From the NCBI GenBank assembly GCA_024244705.1, contig JAAEOK010000037.1:61354-125353 (forward strand): a stretch of DNA of 64,000 bases, in the 5' to 3' direction. Positions 8,002 to 17,529 of the stretch are shown here, in pieces. Both the position numbers and the translations under genes were made by a program. This DNA comes from Alphaproteobacteria bacterium. Its GTDB lineage: Bacteria; Pseudomonadota; Alphaproteobacteria; JAAEOK01. Under the pieces are notes generated by a model. That model searched no databases and had not been told where the DNA came from. It worked only from the letters and a program-made list of their open reading frames with translations. Every line of letters starts with the position of its first letter. Positions within the stretch are counted from its first letter, which is position 1.

Positions 8002-9318
8002 ATGCCGTGGTGGGAAACGCTCATGATCATCGTCGGCGGACTGCTGTTCGTGATGGGCCTCGGCGTGCCGGTCGCCTTCGCATTCCTGCTCGTCAACCTG
8101 CTCGGTATCCTATTTCTCCAGGGCGGCAGCGGGGCGTTCCATCAATTCGTCCTCAGCATCTACAGCTCGGTCAGCTCATTCACCCTGACGCCGGTACCGC
8201 TTTTCGTGCTGATGGGCGAAATCCTGTGGCGGTCGCAGCTTGGCAAGGACGCGCTCGACGCGCTCGATAAATGCCTTGGCCGACTGCCCGGCCGGCTCAG
8301 CGTGTTGACCATCGCCGCCGGCACCGTGTTCTCGTCGCTCAGCGGCTCGACCATGGCCAACACCGCCATGCTCGGCACGTTCCTCTATCCCGACCTTGAA
8401 CGCCGCGGCTATCACCGTACGCTTTCGATCGGCCCGATCATGGCCGGCGGAGGGCTGGCGATGATGATCCCGCCGAGCGCGCTGGCGGTGATCCTCGCTG
8501 CCATCGGCCAGCTTTCGATCGCCAAGATTTTGATCTCGGCCATCGTGCCGGGGCTGATGATGGCCGCCCTCTACTTTGCCTATATCGTCATTCGCTGCGC
8601 CCTCAACCCCGATGATTCGCCGAGCTACACGGTCGACAGCGTCACCTGGCCAGAGCGCATCGAGGCCGTCATCAAGCACCTGCTGCCGCTCGGCTTCATC
8701 GTCTTCCTGGTTACCGGGCTGATCGTGCTCGGTGTCGCGACGCCGACCGAGTCGGCGGCACTCGGTGCGCTCGGCTCGTTCGCCCTGGCCGCCGCCTACG
8801 GGCGCCTCAACTGGGCCATGATCCGAGCATCGGTCCTGGGGTCCCTGCGCATCACCGCGATGATGTTCGCGATCATGGCGGCCGCGATCGGGTTCAGCCA
8901 GCTGCTGGCCTATTCTGGCGCCACCCGCGGCCTTCTCGATTCCGTTCTCGGCCTCGACGTGACGCCGATCCTGCTTGTCGTCGGCATGCAGCTTGTCGTC
9001 CTCGTACTCGGCAGCTTCATGGAGCAGATCGCGATCATGTTGATCACGCTTCCCATCTTCATACCGATCGTCAAGGCGCTCGACCTCGACACCATCTGGT
9101 TCGGCGTCCTCATGCTGATCAACCTGGAGATGGCTCTGATGACGCCGCCCTTCGGATTGCTGCTTTTCATCATGAAGGGCATTACGCCGCCCGATGTGAC
9201 GATGAAGCAGATCTATGTCGCCGCGATACCGTTCCTTGTCTGCAACCTGATCGTGATGGCGATCCTGATCCTGTTTCCCGAATTGGTGACCTTCCTGCAT
9301 CCCCTGACCCGCCGCTGA
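8002..9318 (+). CDS. dctM: TRAP transporter large permease (DctM)
   Basis: A 438-residue inner-membrane protein, full length for DctM, with about 12 hydrophobic segments. Typical features include FVMGLGVPVAFAFL near the N-terminus, VFSSLSGSTMANTAMLGTFLYPDLERRGY, the GGGLAMMIPPSALAVI segment, and MTPPFGLLLF near the C-terminus. It would carry out Na+-coupled uptake of an organic acid together with DctQ and a periplasmic DctP. No dctP is present in the window and dctQ is truncated, so this transporter may be orphaned. It precedes a RidA gene by 30 bp. Confidence 0.9.
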   Translation: MPWWETLMIIVGGLLFVMGLGVPVAFAFLLVNLLGILFLQGGSGAFHQFVLSIYSSVSSFTLTPVPLFVLMGEILWRSQLGKDALDALDKCLGRLPGRLSVLTIAAGTVFSSLSGSTMANTAMLGTFLYPDLERRGYHRTLSIGPIMAGGGLAMMIPPSALAVILAAIGQLSIAKILISAIVPGLMMAALYFAYIVIRCALNPDDSPSYTVDSVTWPERIEAVIKHLLPLGFIVFLVTGLIVLGVATPTESAALGALGSFALAAAYGRLNWAMIRASVLGSLRITAMMFAIMAAAIGFSQLLAYSGATRGLLDSVLGLDVTPILLVVGMQLVVLVLGSFMEQIAIMLITLPIFIPIVKALDLDTIWFGVLMLINLEMALMTPPFGLLLFIMKGITPPDVTMKQIYVAAIPFLVCNLIVMAILILFPELVTFLHPLTRR

Positions 9319-9348
9319 CCGCGGCCACCCGCCTCAAGGAGAAATAGA

Positions 9349-9783
9349 ATGGGCATTACGCCGATCCACCACCTGCCGATGAAGCCGGAATACCAGAGCC
9401 CCTACAGCGCCGCCTATGCGGTCGAGGATGCCCGAATCGTGTTCTTCTCCGGCTGCTGCACGGTGCCGATCTACCACAAGCACCCTCACGATCCGGCAGA
9501 AGAGGCGCAATGGCTGGCCGGCGATTTTCGCGAACAGACCGAGCGTACTTTCGAGCACATCAAGCTCGTGCTCGACGCCGCCGGCGCCACGTTCGCCGAC
9601 ATTATGAAGCTGACGATCTACGTCACCGACATATCTCAGCAATACGTCTTCAACGAAATTTCGGAACGCTATTTCGGCGCCGACAACCCGCCGGCGCGGA
9701 CCATCCTCCAGGTCGGCGCCCTCCCCCACCCCGGCATGTTCGTTGAGGTCGACGGTGTCGCCGCGGTGGCGAAGCTGGGATGA
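9349..9783 (+). CDS. RidA/YjgF/UK114 family protein
   Basis: A 144-residue Rid-family protein. Typical segments are FFSGCCTVPIYH, FEHIKLVLDAAGATFADIMKLTIYVTDI, and near the end NPPARTILQVGALPHPGMFVEVDGVA. The Arg in PARTILQV and the Glu in VEVD correspond to the residues that bind carboxylates in RidA, so enamine/imine deaminase activity is plausible. It follows dctM with a short gap and a GGAG ribosome site, suggesting co-transcription and a role in clearing reactive products of the imported compound. Confidence 0.85.
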   Translation: MGITPIHHLPMKPEYQSPYSAAYAVEDARIVFFSGCCTVPIYHKHPHDPAEEAQWLAGDFREQTERTFEHIKLVLDAAGATFADIMKLTIYVTDISQQYVFNEISERYFGADNPPARTILQVGALPHPGMFVEVDGVAAVAKLG

Positions 9784-10128
9784 GGCCGGACGATTCGTAC
9801 GATCACGTATTGTGGCACGACCCGCGGTTGACGGTTGGGATAGGTTATTTCTTCGGCACGTTCGGCAAGCGGCGTTCGCAGTGTCGAATTTCCGCCAATC
9901 GACGAGATGCGCCGGAGCCTTGCACAATATCAGGCGGTCGACAGTCGGAGAGACCCCGGCGAGGGATAAGACCGACGGCACCTGAGATCGCGCCTCAAGC
10001 TCGGTTTTCCCCCATCCGCGCCAATGAATTGGTGCTATGAATGAATGAACATTTGTCGAATGGTTTGACAATGATTCCATTAAGGTGACGCCGCCCGATA
10101 GGCGTCTCCCCGCTAATGGAGGGCGCTA
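9784..10128. other. Intergenic region upstream of the FAH gene
   Basis: 345 bases with no supported gene on either strand. Near the 3' end a small hairpin, gacgcc...ggcgtc at about 10087-10106, sits just before the GGAGGG ribosome site of the gene at 10129. A TTGACA-like element lies near 10065. A promoter and leader are likely but not proven. Confidence 0.35.
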
Positions 10129-11100
10129 ATGAAAATCGTGAATATGCTGGTTGAGGGAAAGACTCGTCTTGGCTTTCTCCAGGGTGAGTCCGTTATCGAT
10201 CCGTCCGCCAGTGTCGGGGCCGGTCTCGGCTCCGTCGCCGGCTGGTTCTCCGATACGATCGCGTTCATTCGCGCCGGCGAGGAAGGTCTCGCCGCGGCCG
10301 AGCGCCTTGTCGCCGATCCGCCGCGCGGCACCCAGATGCGGCTGGCGGATGTCAAGCTGACGGCGCCGATCCGCCCGACGACAATTTTGTGCAGCGGCAG
10401 CAACTACAGCGACCATAACGCAGAGAAATCGAATACCCCGATCAGTGGGAAAGAACCGGAATTTTTTGTCAAAACGTCCGACTGCGTAGTCGGCCCGGAC
10501 GAGTCCATAATCCACGACCCCGTTCTTACCAAGAAGCTCGACTGCGAGACCGAACTCGCCATCGTCATAGGCAAGCCAGGGCGCCATATTCCGGTCGACG
10601 AAGCGCTTCGACACGTCTTCGGCTATACGATTGTGAACGATGTTACGGCCAGGGACCTCCAAGTGCGGACAAAGGGATCACTGACTTGGTATGAAACCGG
10701 GCGTGGCAAAGCGTTTGACAGCAGCGCCCCACTGGGCCCGGCGATCGTTACCGCCGACGAGATCGGCGATCCTCAGTCGCTCCAATTGCGAACCCGCATA
10801 AACGGCGAGCTACGACAATCGAGTACGACCGCCAATATGATTTGGACCTGTGCCGAACTCGTTCATTTCTTCTCCGTCAGTTTCACTCTAAAGCCCGGGA
10901 TGGTCATCATCACCGGAACACCCGCCGGCACCGCTTGGTCAACGGATGCCGAACTAGGAGGGTCCTGGCAGGGCCTGCCTGGGCTCACCCCGGCCACGCG
11001 ATATTGTTTGCCGGGAGACGTAATCGAAAGCGAGATCGACAAGATAGGCGTGCTTCGTAACCAGGTCGTCGACCTGGCCTCCGTAGCAAACGGAGCCTGA
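10129..11100 (+). CDS. Fumarylacetoacetate hydrolase (FAH) family protein
   Basis: A 323-residue FAH-fold enzyme. ILCSGSNYSDHNAE, PEFFVKTSDCVVGP, the metal-binding Glu pair in CETELAIVIGK, VNDVTARD and KAFDSSAPLGPAIV are all characteristic. The C-terminal GDVIESEIDKIGVLRN is the usual family end. Members hydrolyse or isomerise beta-diketo or 2-oxo-4-ene acids (for example in aromatic or sugar-acid catabolism); the specific substrate is not evident. GGAGGG lies 8 bases upstream of the ATG. It is convergent with the acyl-CoA ligase at 11139. Confidence 0.88.
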   Translation: MKIVNMLVEGKTRLGFLQGESVIDPSASVGAGLGSVAGWFSDTIAFIRAGEEGLAAAERLVADPPRGTQMRLADVKLTAPIRPTTILCSGSNYSDHNAEKSNTPISGKEPEFFVKTSDCVVGPDESIIHDPVLTKKLDCETELAIVIGKPGRHIPVDEALRHVFGYTIVNDVTARDLQVRTKGSLTWYETGRGKAFDSSAPLGPAIVTADEIGDPQSLQLRTRINGELRQSSTTANMIWTCAELVHFFSVSFTLKPGMVIITGTPAGTAWSTDAELGGSWQGLPGLTPATRYCLPGDVIESEIDKIGVLRNQVVDLASVANGA

Positions 11101-11138
11101 ACCGCGTCGAACCCATCAACCGCCACGGTCGGCCGAGC

Positions 11139-12536
11139 TCAGCCTTGCAAAAGCTTACGAAGAGCGCGGCGATCGGTCTTCCCGGTCGCTCCGACCGGAA
11201 GCGAGGCCCCGAAATGGATTTGGTCGGGGACCTTGTAGCGCTCGAGCCGCTCGCCGGCCCAATCACGGATCGCCTCGGCGGTCAGTACCGCACCCGGGCG
11301 GAGCACGACATAGAGATGGATCGCTTCGCCCGTCCGCGCGTCCGGGAGGCCAACCGCGAGCGCACCGGCGACGTCTGGGTGGCTTTCGACCGCGCGTTCG
11401 ACTTCGACCGGCGCGATCTTGTTGCCGGCCCGAATGATCAAGTCCTTGATCCGCCCGGTCAGCGTTATGCGCCCGTCGGAGCGCCGTGCGCCCATGTCGC
11501 CGGTGCGAAACCAGTCGCCGTCGAAAGCTTCAGCCGCCAGGTCCGGCCGATCGAGATAGCCGAGCATCCGATAGGGCGTGCGGATCTGCAGTTCGTGCGT
11601 TTCGGGATGAATTCGGCAATCGATCCCTGGCCACGGATTTCCGATGGTCCCGTCGGCAGCGTCTTGCTCCCCAGGCCGCACAATGAAGTCGCAGCCGCAG
11701 GTCTCTGTCAGTCCATAGAGGTCCCACAGGCGCACTTCCGGCCATGCTACCCGAATCTGTTCGGACAGGCCGGCGGGAAGAATTTCTCCCCCCGACATAA
11801 CCTGTCCGGCAAAAGGCGGCGCGCCCGCGAGATGAGGCACCATCGCGCGCAGCATGGTTGGTACGGCGGCAAAACAGTCAATACGACGGTCGGCGAACAT
11901 CGACGCGGCCTCGGCCGCCGGAAAGCGATTGCCAAGGGTGACGTGCCCGCCTTTCAACAAAGTCAGAAATGTCACCCACTGGCCGAAAATGAAGATGAGC
12001 TGGAGACTCGTATAGGTGTGGCCACCGGCAGCGAATTCTAGCTCTTCGTCGATCGAGGCGATCTTCGCCATCAGACGGTCATGGGCAATGACCACGCCCT
12101 TGGGGTCCCCGGTCGAGCCCGAAGTAAAGACGATGGTGGCGGCGCTGTCCAATAGCGGCCGCACCGGCACGGCAACCGGGCGTATGGTAAGCCTGTCCGT
12201 CGGCATCGTGGCCGTCGCGTCGTCGACGATCACGCGCGCGCCGCACTGCGCCAACGTCCGGTCGACGATCGTCCGCGGGGCCTGGCGGTGAACCGGCACG
12301 GCGACCGCGCCGGCCACCCACACGCCGACAAAGGCGGCAACGTCCGCCGCGCGATTGGAACAGGCAACAATGACCGGTTCGTCGGTTCGTACGCCCTCGG
12401 CCGCCAGCGATCGCGCGACATCCTCGGCGCACGCGACCAGATCGGCGCCGGTCAGGGCCCCAGCTTCGTCTGCCAGCGCAACCTCCGTCGGCCGTGCCTT
12501 GAATGCCCGGATCAGGGCGTCACCAAGATTGTTCAT
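11139..12536 (-). CDS. Class I adenylate-forming enzyme (acyl-CoA synthetase/ligase)
   Basis: A 465-residue AMP-binding enzyme. The phosphate-binding motif is TIVFTSGSTGDPKGVV, followed by LWDLYGLTETCG (adenine site), WFRTGDMGARRSDG (ribose-binding Asp) and GRIKDLIIRAGNKIAPVEVE hinge. The C-terminal GKTDRRALRK carries the catalytic Lys. It activates a carboxylic acid with ATP, normally to a CoA thioester. It is somewhat shorter than typical 500-550-residue ligases but has all core motifs. It is divergent from the crotonase at 12645, so the pair may form one acyl-CoA pathway. Confidence 0.85.
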   Translation of the reverse strand: MNNLGDALIRAFKARPTEVALADEAGALTGADLVACAEDVARSLAAEGVRTDEPVIVACSNRAADVAAFVGVWVAGAVAVPVHRQAPRTIVDRTLAQCGARVIVDDATATMPTDRLTIRPVAVPVRPLLDSAATIVFTSGSTGDPKGVVIAHDRLMAKIASIDEELEFAAGGHTYTSLQLIFIFGQWVTFLTLLKGGHVTLGNRFPAAEAASMFADRRIDCFAAVPTMLRAMVPHLAGAPPFAGQVMSGGEILPAGLSEQIRVAWPEVRLWDLYGLTETCGCDFIVRPGEQDAADGTIGNPWPGIDCRIHPETHELQIRTPYRMLGYLDRPDLAAEAFDGDWFRTGDMGARRSDGRITLTGRIKDLIIRAGNKIAPVEVERAVESHPDVAGALAVGLPDARTGEAIHLYVVLRPGAVLTAEAIRDWAGERLERYKVPDQIHFGASLPVGATGKTDRRALRKLLQG

Positions 12537-12644
12537 TGGCAGAAGCTAGGCGTGCGATCCGCGGTCGGCAATATCAAAGGGCGCTTGCTCCGTGTGTCGG
12601 CGCGACCATAAGGTGACGACTGAAAATTCGACGGGTGAAGCGAG

Positions 12645-13457
12645 ATGACGTCCGAAACGATTTCGCTGGAGGTCGACCGCGGCGTCGCGGTCCTGACCCT
12701 GCGCCGGCCCGAGCGGCTGAACGCCATGAACAAGCAAATGCTTGGCGAAATGCTGGCAGCCTGCGACAGGGTCGAGGATGACGACGCGGTGCGGGCCCTG
12801 GTCCTGACCGGGGAGGGCAAGGCATTTTCGGCCGGCTTCGATCTGCAAGACCAAGCCGCCGACCCGCCCCAGGGCCGAGACCAATGGGGCCCGGTGCTGC
12901 GAAAGGATTTCGACGCGGTGATGCGCTTCTGGCACCTGGCCAAGCCGACGATTGCGGCGGTCCGGGGCCCGGCGCTGGCCGGCGGGTGTGAGCTGGCTCT
13001 GGCATGCGACGTCACGGTGGCCGCCGCCGATGCCCGCTTTGGCGAGCCGGAACTGAAGTTCGGCGCCGGCATCGTGGTCATGTTGATGCCGTGGCTGGTC
13101 GGGCCGAAGAAAGCCAAGGAAGTACTGCTGCTCGGTCTCGACGATATCTCGGCCGAGGAGGCGCTGGCGCTCGGTATGATCAACCGCGTCGTCCCGGTCG
13201 GCGAGGAGCTTCCGACAGCCTTGCACATCGCCCGCCAAATGGCGGTGATCGACCCCGCGGTCGTCCGCCGGACCAAGGCGGCGATCAACGACACGATGCG
13301 GATCATGGGTATGGATCAGGCGCTCGAAGCGGCGCTGGCCGCCGACGTCGACCTCGAAGGCAAGGGCAGCGACGACAAGCGCCAGTTTCTCGCCAAACTC
13401 CGCGAAGGCGGGCTCAGAGCCGCTCTCGCCTGGCGGGATGCTCGCTTCGACGTCTAG
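12645..13457 (+). CDS. Enoyl-CoA hydratase with intact catalytic glutamates
   Basis: A 270-residue crotonase. FSAGFDLQDQ and GPALAGGCELALACDVTVAA form the oxyanion hole. The Glu in GGCELAL and the Glu in FGEPELKFGAG occupy the two catalytic positions, unlike the other three crotonases in this window. It probably hydrates a trans-2-enoyl-CoA in the pathway opened by the divergent acyl-CoA ligase (108 bp away). The start ATG follows a GAAGCGAG-type site. Confidence 0.87.
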   Translation: MTSETISLEVDRGVAVLTLRRPERLNAMNKQMLGEMLAACDRVEDDDAVRALVLTGEGKAFSAGFDLQDQAADPPQGRDQWGPVLRKDFDAVMRFWHLAKPTIAAVRGPALAGGCELALACDVTVAAADARFGEPELKFGAGIVVMLMPWLVGPKKAKEVLLLGLDDISAEEALALGMINRVVPVGEELPTALHIARQMAVIDPAVVRRTKAAINDTMRIMGMDQALEAALAADVDLEGKGSDDKRQFLAKLREGGLRAALAWRDARFDV

Positions 13458-14078
13458 GCTGAGCTGTCTGACGCGTTCGATACGGAGGCATTGCGGCAGT
13501 GCTTGCAGTCTGGTGCGAACCCGTCTCCGGTCCGACCTTCCTATTTGGCAGGGAAAATAGACGGAATTGCGTGAAATCTGGGCTCGAGCAACCGCCGTCG
13601 CGCTCGGCAAGCCCGGAGATTCTGGGTTCCCTGGAGGATGTTCCGCCACCTGTGAATTCATCGGTCAATGGCATGATCTGCCCGGCCGGCTCCGCAGACA
13701 TCTCCCTTTCATAGACGAGGAACGACAGCATCACGACGACCGGCCCCCAAAAAATTTGCCAGGCCCAGATCGACGGCATGACGAAAACTCTCCACGAGGC
13801 CGTCCCGATTCCGGATGTTGAAGACAAGCGTGAGCTGGAGTACCTGAACTGTAACGACCGTATTCGCCGATCCATGGTCCCGCACTCTACCATGCTTTGG
13901 CCCTGTGTAATCAGGTCCGGGACAGGATCGAGGCTGATTCTGGCCATAGGTAGACGGACCTGGACCCTTTCGCGGGTAAACGGTCTGCTATGCAGGCGTT
14001 TTGGCACTAGGACCGTCGTCTAGAAGAGATAGGATCCAATTGGGGCGCCGTTGACTGACCCAATTTACGGAGGTGAAA
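13458..14078. other. Long intergenic stretch with a possible small membrane ORF on the minus strand
   Basis: 621 bases between the crotonase and the flavoprotein. The only suggestive frame is on the minus strand from ATG 13779, beginning MPSIWAWQIFWGPVVVML, with one hydrophobic helix, a charged continuation (YEREM) and a GGAGAG site upstream; it then runs into the crotonase 3' end, so it would be a shadow or a truncated gene. The rest shows nothing recognisable. The 3' end should carry the promoter of the 14079 gene. Confidence 0.3.
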
Positions 14079-16640
14079 ATGGCAGGATTTCCAGAACGCG
14101 CGAACGTCGTCATCATCGGCTTGGGTGGTATCGTCGGCGCGTCGGTCGCCCACCACCTGATCGAGCGCGGCTGGGACGACATTGTCGGCATCGACAAATC
14201 GGCGATCCCGACGGATATCGGTTCGACCTCTCATGCTTCCGATTTTTGCTACGCCACGAGCCATGATTTCCTGTCCTGTTGGACGACCCTTTACTCGATC
14301 GACTTCTTTGAAAGGATGGGGCACTACGCCAAAGTCGGCGGGCTCGAGATAGCCCGGGTCGGCGACGATGCCCGCATGGACGAGATCAAGCGCAAAGTGG
14401 CTTCTGCAAAGGCGTTTGGTACCGGTGCGCGGCTCGTGACCCCCGGCGAGATCAAGGAAAAGTTTCCCTTGATCGACGAAGACCTCGTGCAGGGGGGCAT
14501 GTGGGATCCGGATGCGGGGCTCGTCATTCCTCGTTCACAGGTTGTATCCGGCATTTTGGTCGACAATGCCGAGAAGACCGGAAAGCTGAAGGCATTCGCC
14601 AACACGCCTGCTACCGACCTGATAATCGAGGACGGACACATAAGGGGTGTCGAAACGCCGCGTGGCAAGATCTTGGCAGATCATGTCATTGTCTGCGCAG
14701 GACTTTGGGGGCGTCTTGTCGCCGGGATGGCCGGCGAAGACCTGCCCATCATGCCGGTCGACCATCCGCTTCTTTGGTTTGGCCCATACGAGAATTTTGC
14801 CGGCACCGGCAAGGACATCGGCTGGCCGCTTCTCCGCGACCAGGGTAACTCCGCCTACATGCGCGACACGGGTGACCCCAAAACCGCCGAAGGCGGCATG
14901 ATCGAATGGGGTTACTACGAGGAATCGAATCCGCGCCTCTGCCATCCGAAGGACATCGTGGAGAAAACGGAGGCGCGCCTCTCCCCTTCGCAGCGGGACT
15001 TGGAAATCGAACAGGTCATGGAACCGTTGGAACGGGCAATGGAATTGACGCCAATTCTCTCGGAACTGGGCTATGACGAAAAACGCTCCTTCAACGGGCT
15101 TCTCCAGGTCACGACGGATGGCGGACCTTCGATCGGCGAAAGTCAAACGGTGCGCGGTCTTTGGTACGCCGAGGCGATCTGGGTGAAGGACGGCCCGGGT
15201 ATGGGCAAGCTGATTGCCGATTGGATCACGGATGGGCGCACGGAAATCGATCATCACTCGATCGACTACTCGCGCTTCTACCCCTTCCAAACCGACGAAG
15301 ATTTCATCCAGGCCCGCTGTACCGAAACCGCGATGAAAATCTACAACCCGGCGGTACATCCGCGGGAGCCGTTTGCGGGCGGCAGAGATGTGCGCCGCAG
15401 CCCGTTCTACGAGCGCGAGACAGAGCTTGGCGGCTACTTCATGGAACTCGGTGGATGGGAACGCGCCCATGGCTACGCGAGCAATGAGCACTTGTTGGAA
15501 AAGTACGGCAATCGGGTCCCGGTGCGGGAAAATGAATGGGACAATCGCCATTTCTGGCGCGTCTCGAACGCCGAACATCTCGAAATGAGCGCCAACGTCG
15601 GCATGGTCAATCTTTCCCACTTTGCCATGTACGATGTTGTCGGTCCGGACCATGTTGATTTCATGGAGTATCTCTGCGTCGCCAAGGTCGGCCGCGACAA
15701 TCAGGTCGGCACGGGTATCTACACGCACTTTCTTGACGAGATTGGGATGGTCAAGGCCGACTTTACGGTCTTTCGTATGGAGGGCCGCTTTCGCTTCGTC
15801 GATGGGGCGGACGCGGGAAACCGCGACTTCGTCTACATGAAGCGTATGGCGGAGGACTTGGGCTACGACGTCGAGATCACCGATGTGTCAACCGAGTTCA
15901 CCACCATTGGAATTTGGGGGCCGAATGCCCGGACCACCCTCCAGGCGGTGGTGGAGGACCCGGAGGGCCTCACGCAGGAGAAATTCCCCTTCGCCTCGAT
16001 CAAACCGATCAGAATCGCGGGGAAGGACGTTACCGCCTTCCGCATTTCCTATGTGGGCGAGCAGGGCTGGGAATTGCACATGAGATACGATGATGGCCTT
16101 GCGGTTTGGGATGCGATCCGCGCGCTGGACGTCATGCCGTTCGGTGTCGAGACCTATGCCAACTCCCGTAGGATGGAAAAGAGCTTGCGCCTCCAGAACG
16201 CGGACCTCTTGACCGAATACAATCTCTTGGAAGCCGACCTCGCGCGCCCAAAGGTCAAAGATGCGGACTTTATCGGTAAGGCCGCCTATCTCGAGCACCG
16301 TGCACGGGACCACCAGCCGGCCACGCTCTGCACGATGGTGATGATCGACAATCGAGATTCGACAGGAGTGTCACGATACCCCGTCGGAATCTTGCCGATT
16401 ATGGACCCAGATACAGGCAAGACCCTGGTCGATTTGGAGGGCCGACATTCGTTCACCACGTCCATCGCCTACGGCCCAACAATCGGCAAGAACATCGCTC
16501 TCGGCTATTTGCCTCACGCGTACGCCGTCAAGGGCAAGAGGTTGCAGGTGGAGTACTTCGGCGACACCTACGCGGTCGAGGTCGCCGGAGTTGGTTACGA
16601 GCCACTCTATGACCCGGAAAATATCAATCCACGGACCTGA
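14079..16640 (+). CDS. FAD-dependent dimethylglycine/sarcosine dehydrogenase-like protein with GcvT domain
   Basis: A 853-residue two-domain enzyme. The N-terminal half has the dinucleotide motif GLGGIVGASVA (about 14-24) and GSTSHASD, aligned with the GSTWHAAG segment whose His binds FAD covalently in dimethylglycine dehydrogenase. DAO fold motifs run to about residue 400. The C-terminal half is a GcvT/aminomethyltransferase-like folate domain (FRISYVGEQGWELH, GVETYANSRRMEKSLR). It would oxidatively demethylate an N-methyl amine and pass the carbon to tetrahydrofolate. ATG 14079 has GGAGG five bases upstream; a GTG six bases earlier is less likely. The substrate is not determined. Confidence 0.85.
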   Translation: MAGFPERANVVIIGLGGIVGASVAHHLIERGWDDIVGIDKSAIPTDIGSTSHASDFCYATSHDFLSCWTTLYSIDFFERMGHYAKVGGLEIARVGDDARMDEIKRKVASAKAFGTGARLVTPGEIKEKFPLIDEDLVQGGMWDPDAGLVIPRSQVVSGILVDNAEKTGKLKAFANTPATDLIIEDGHIRGVETPRGKILADHVIVCAGLWGRLVAGMAGEDLPIMPVDHPLLWFGPYENFAGTGKDIGWPLLRDQGNSAYMRDTGDPKTAEGGMIEWGYYEESNPRLCHPKDIVEKTEARLSPSQRDLEIEQVMEPLERAMELTPILSELGYDEKRSFNGLLQVTTDGGPSIGESQTVRGLWYAEAIWVKDGPGMGKLIADWITDGRTEIDHHSIDYSRFYPFQTDEDFIQARCTETAMKIYNPAVHPREPFAGGRDVRRSPFYERETELGGYFMELGGWERAHGYASNEHLLEKYGNRVPVRENEWDNRHFWRVSNAEHLEMSANVGMVNLSHFAMYDVVGPDHVDFMEYLCVAKVGRDNQVGTGIYTHFLDEIGMVKADFTVFRMEGRFRFVDGADAGNRDFVYMKRMAEDLGYDVEITDVSTEFTTIGIWGPNARTTLQAVVEDPEGLTQEKFPFASIKPIRIAGKDVTAFRISYVGEQGWELHMRYDDGLAVWDAIRALDVMPFGVETYANSRRMEKSLRLQNADLLTEYNLLEADLARPKVKDADFIGKAAYLEHRARDHQPATLCTMVMIDNRDSTGVSRYPVGILPIMDPDTGKTLVDLEGRHSFTTSIAYGPTIGKNIALGYLPHAYAVKGKRLQVEYFGDTYAVEVAGVGYEPLYDPENINPRT

Positions 16641-16709
16641 ATCGGCACCCTAGACACGTGTCCTGACGGGGCGAAGCCCGCCAGTTTGGGCGATGACATG
16701 GTGGTGTCA

Positions 16710-17470
16710 GTCTAATGCGAACCAGTCTCCATATTGGCGACCCCGGGCAGCATTAGGCGGCCAGCTGTCGTCACTCGGCCAAAGCGGCCGACCGGTTCTC
16801 TTTGAAGGTGTCGCGGGACGTAAGGTGTTGCTCGAGGTTAAAGTGGTTGTGGATCGATGCGTGGGCCGAAGCAAACTTCTGCAGGGTTTTGATATCCCTG
16901 AACCGGGCCGTCGCGCCCTTGCATCGTCGGAACGGTTGGTGCGAATTTTCGGCTCTATTGTTGGCCCATGGACCGCAGGTCTGCACGCTGGCATTGCCGA
17001 TCGCGAGCATTGCGGCCCGGTATGAGCAAAGCCGATCCGTCACGACTTCCTGCGGACGGCCATAGCGCTTCATGGCTCGCTTCAGAATGGCAATCTCGGC
17101 CGCCCGATCCCGCCGCTCCGAGGCAAAAACCTCAAGCACCTCGCCTTCGTTATCGACAGCACGCCACAGGTGACGCATCTTGCCATTGATACGGACGAAA
17201 TCCTCGTTTACGTGCCATTGGCATGGTGAATAGCACCGTTTTCTACTCGGCGTTTGCGGATCTCGGCCGCGAATATCGGACCAAACCGGTTCCACCACAG
17301 CCGTACTGTCTCGTGACAGATATCTATGCCGCGCTCGAACAGGATGTCCTCGACCTGACGCAGGCACAGCGGATAGCGGATATACAACATCACCGTGAGG
17401 CGAATTACCTCCGGCGAGCTGTTGAAATAGCGGTAGGGGTTCTTCATCGGCCGATGCTACGCAGACCCGT
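16710..17470 (-). mobile_element. Degenerate IS6-family insertion sequence
   Basis: The element consists of a broken IS6-type transposase (16755-17447) and short flanks. Both edges carry a vaguely similar GTCT...GC sequence but no clean terminal inverted repeats could be drawn, so the limits are approximate. It lies between the flavoprotein gene and the truncated LLM gene. Confidence 0.6.
16755..17447 (-). pseudogene. IS6-family transposase, frameshifted and with first catalytic Asp changed
   Basis: The N-terminal part (17447 down to about 17220) has YFNSSPEVIRLTVMLYIRYPL and ETVRLWWNRFGPIFA. The remainder continues in another frame with WHVNEDFVRINGK, LWRAVDNEGEVLEVF, VTDRLCSY and NNRAENSHQPFRR. 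In active IS6 transposases the first DDE aspartate lies in WH-V-D-E; here it is Asn (WHVNE). The second Asp (VTD) and the Glu (RAEN) remain. The frameshift near 17220-17250 plus D-to-N means no active enzyme. Confidence 0.85.
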
Positions 17471-17529
17471 GCCTCGCATCAATACGCGTCTGGTTGCGAA
17501 GTTATGAGTCCATCACCCAAACCGACGAT

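Noticed and set aside
8176..9300. Very long minus-strand open frame opposite dctM
   Set aside because: Its product is almost entirely His/Asp/Arg/Gln-rich, as expected from the antisense of a membrane-protein gene in GC-rich DNA; no motifs.
14535..15728. 397-residue open frame antisense to the DMGDH-like gene
   Set aside because: The plus strand has an unmistakable FAD/GcvT enzyme; the antisense has no recognisable domain.
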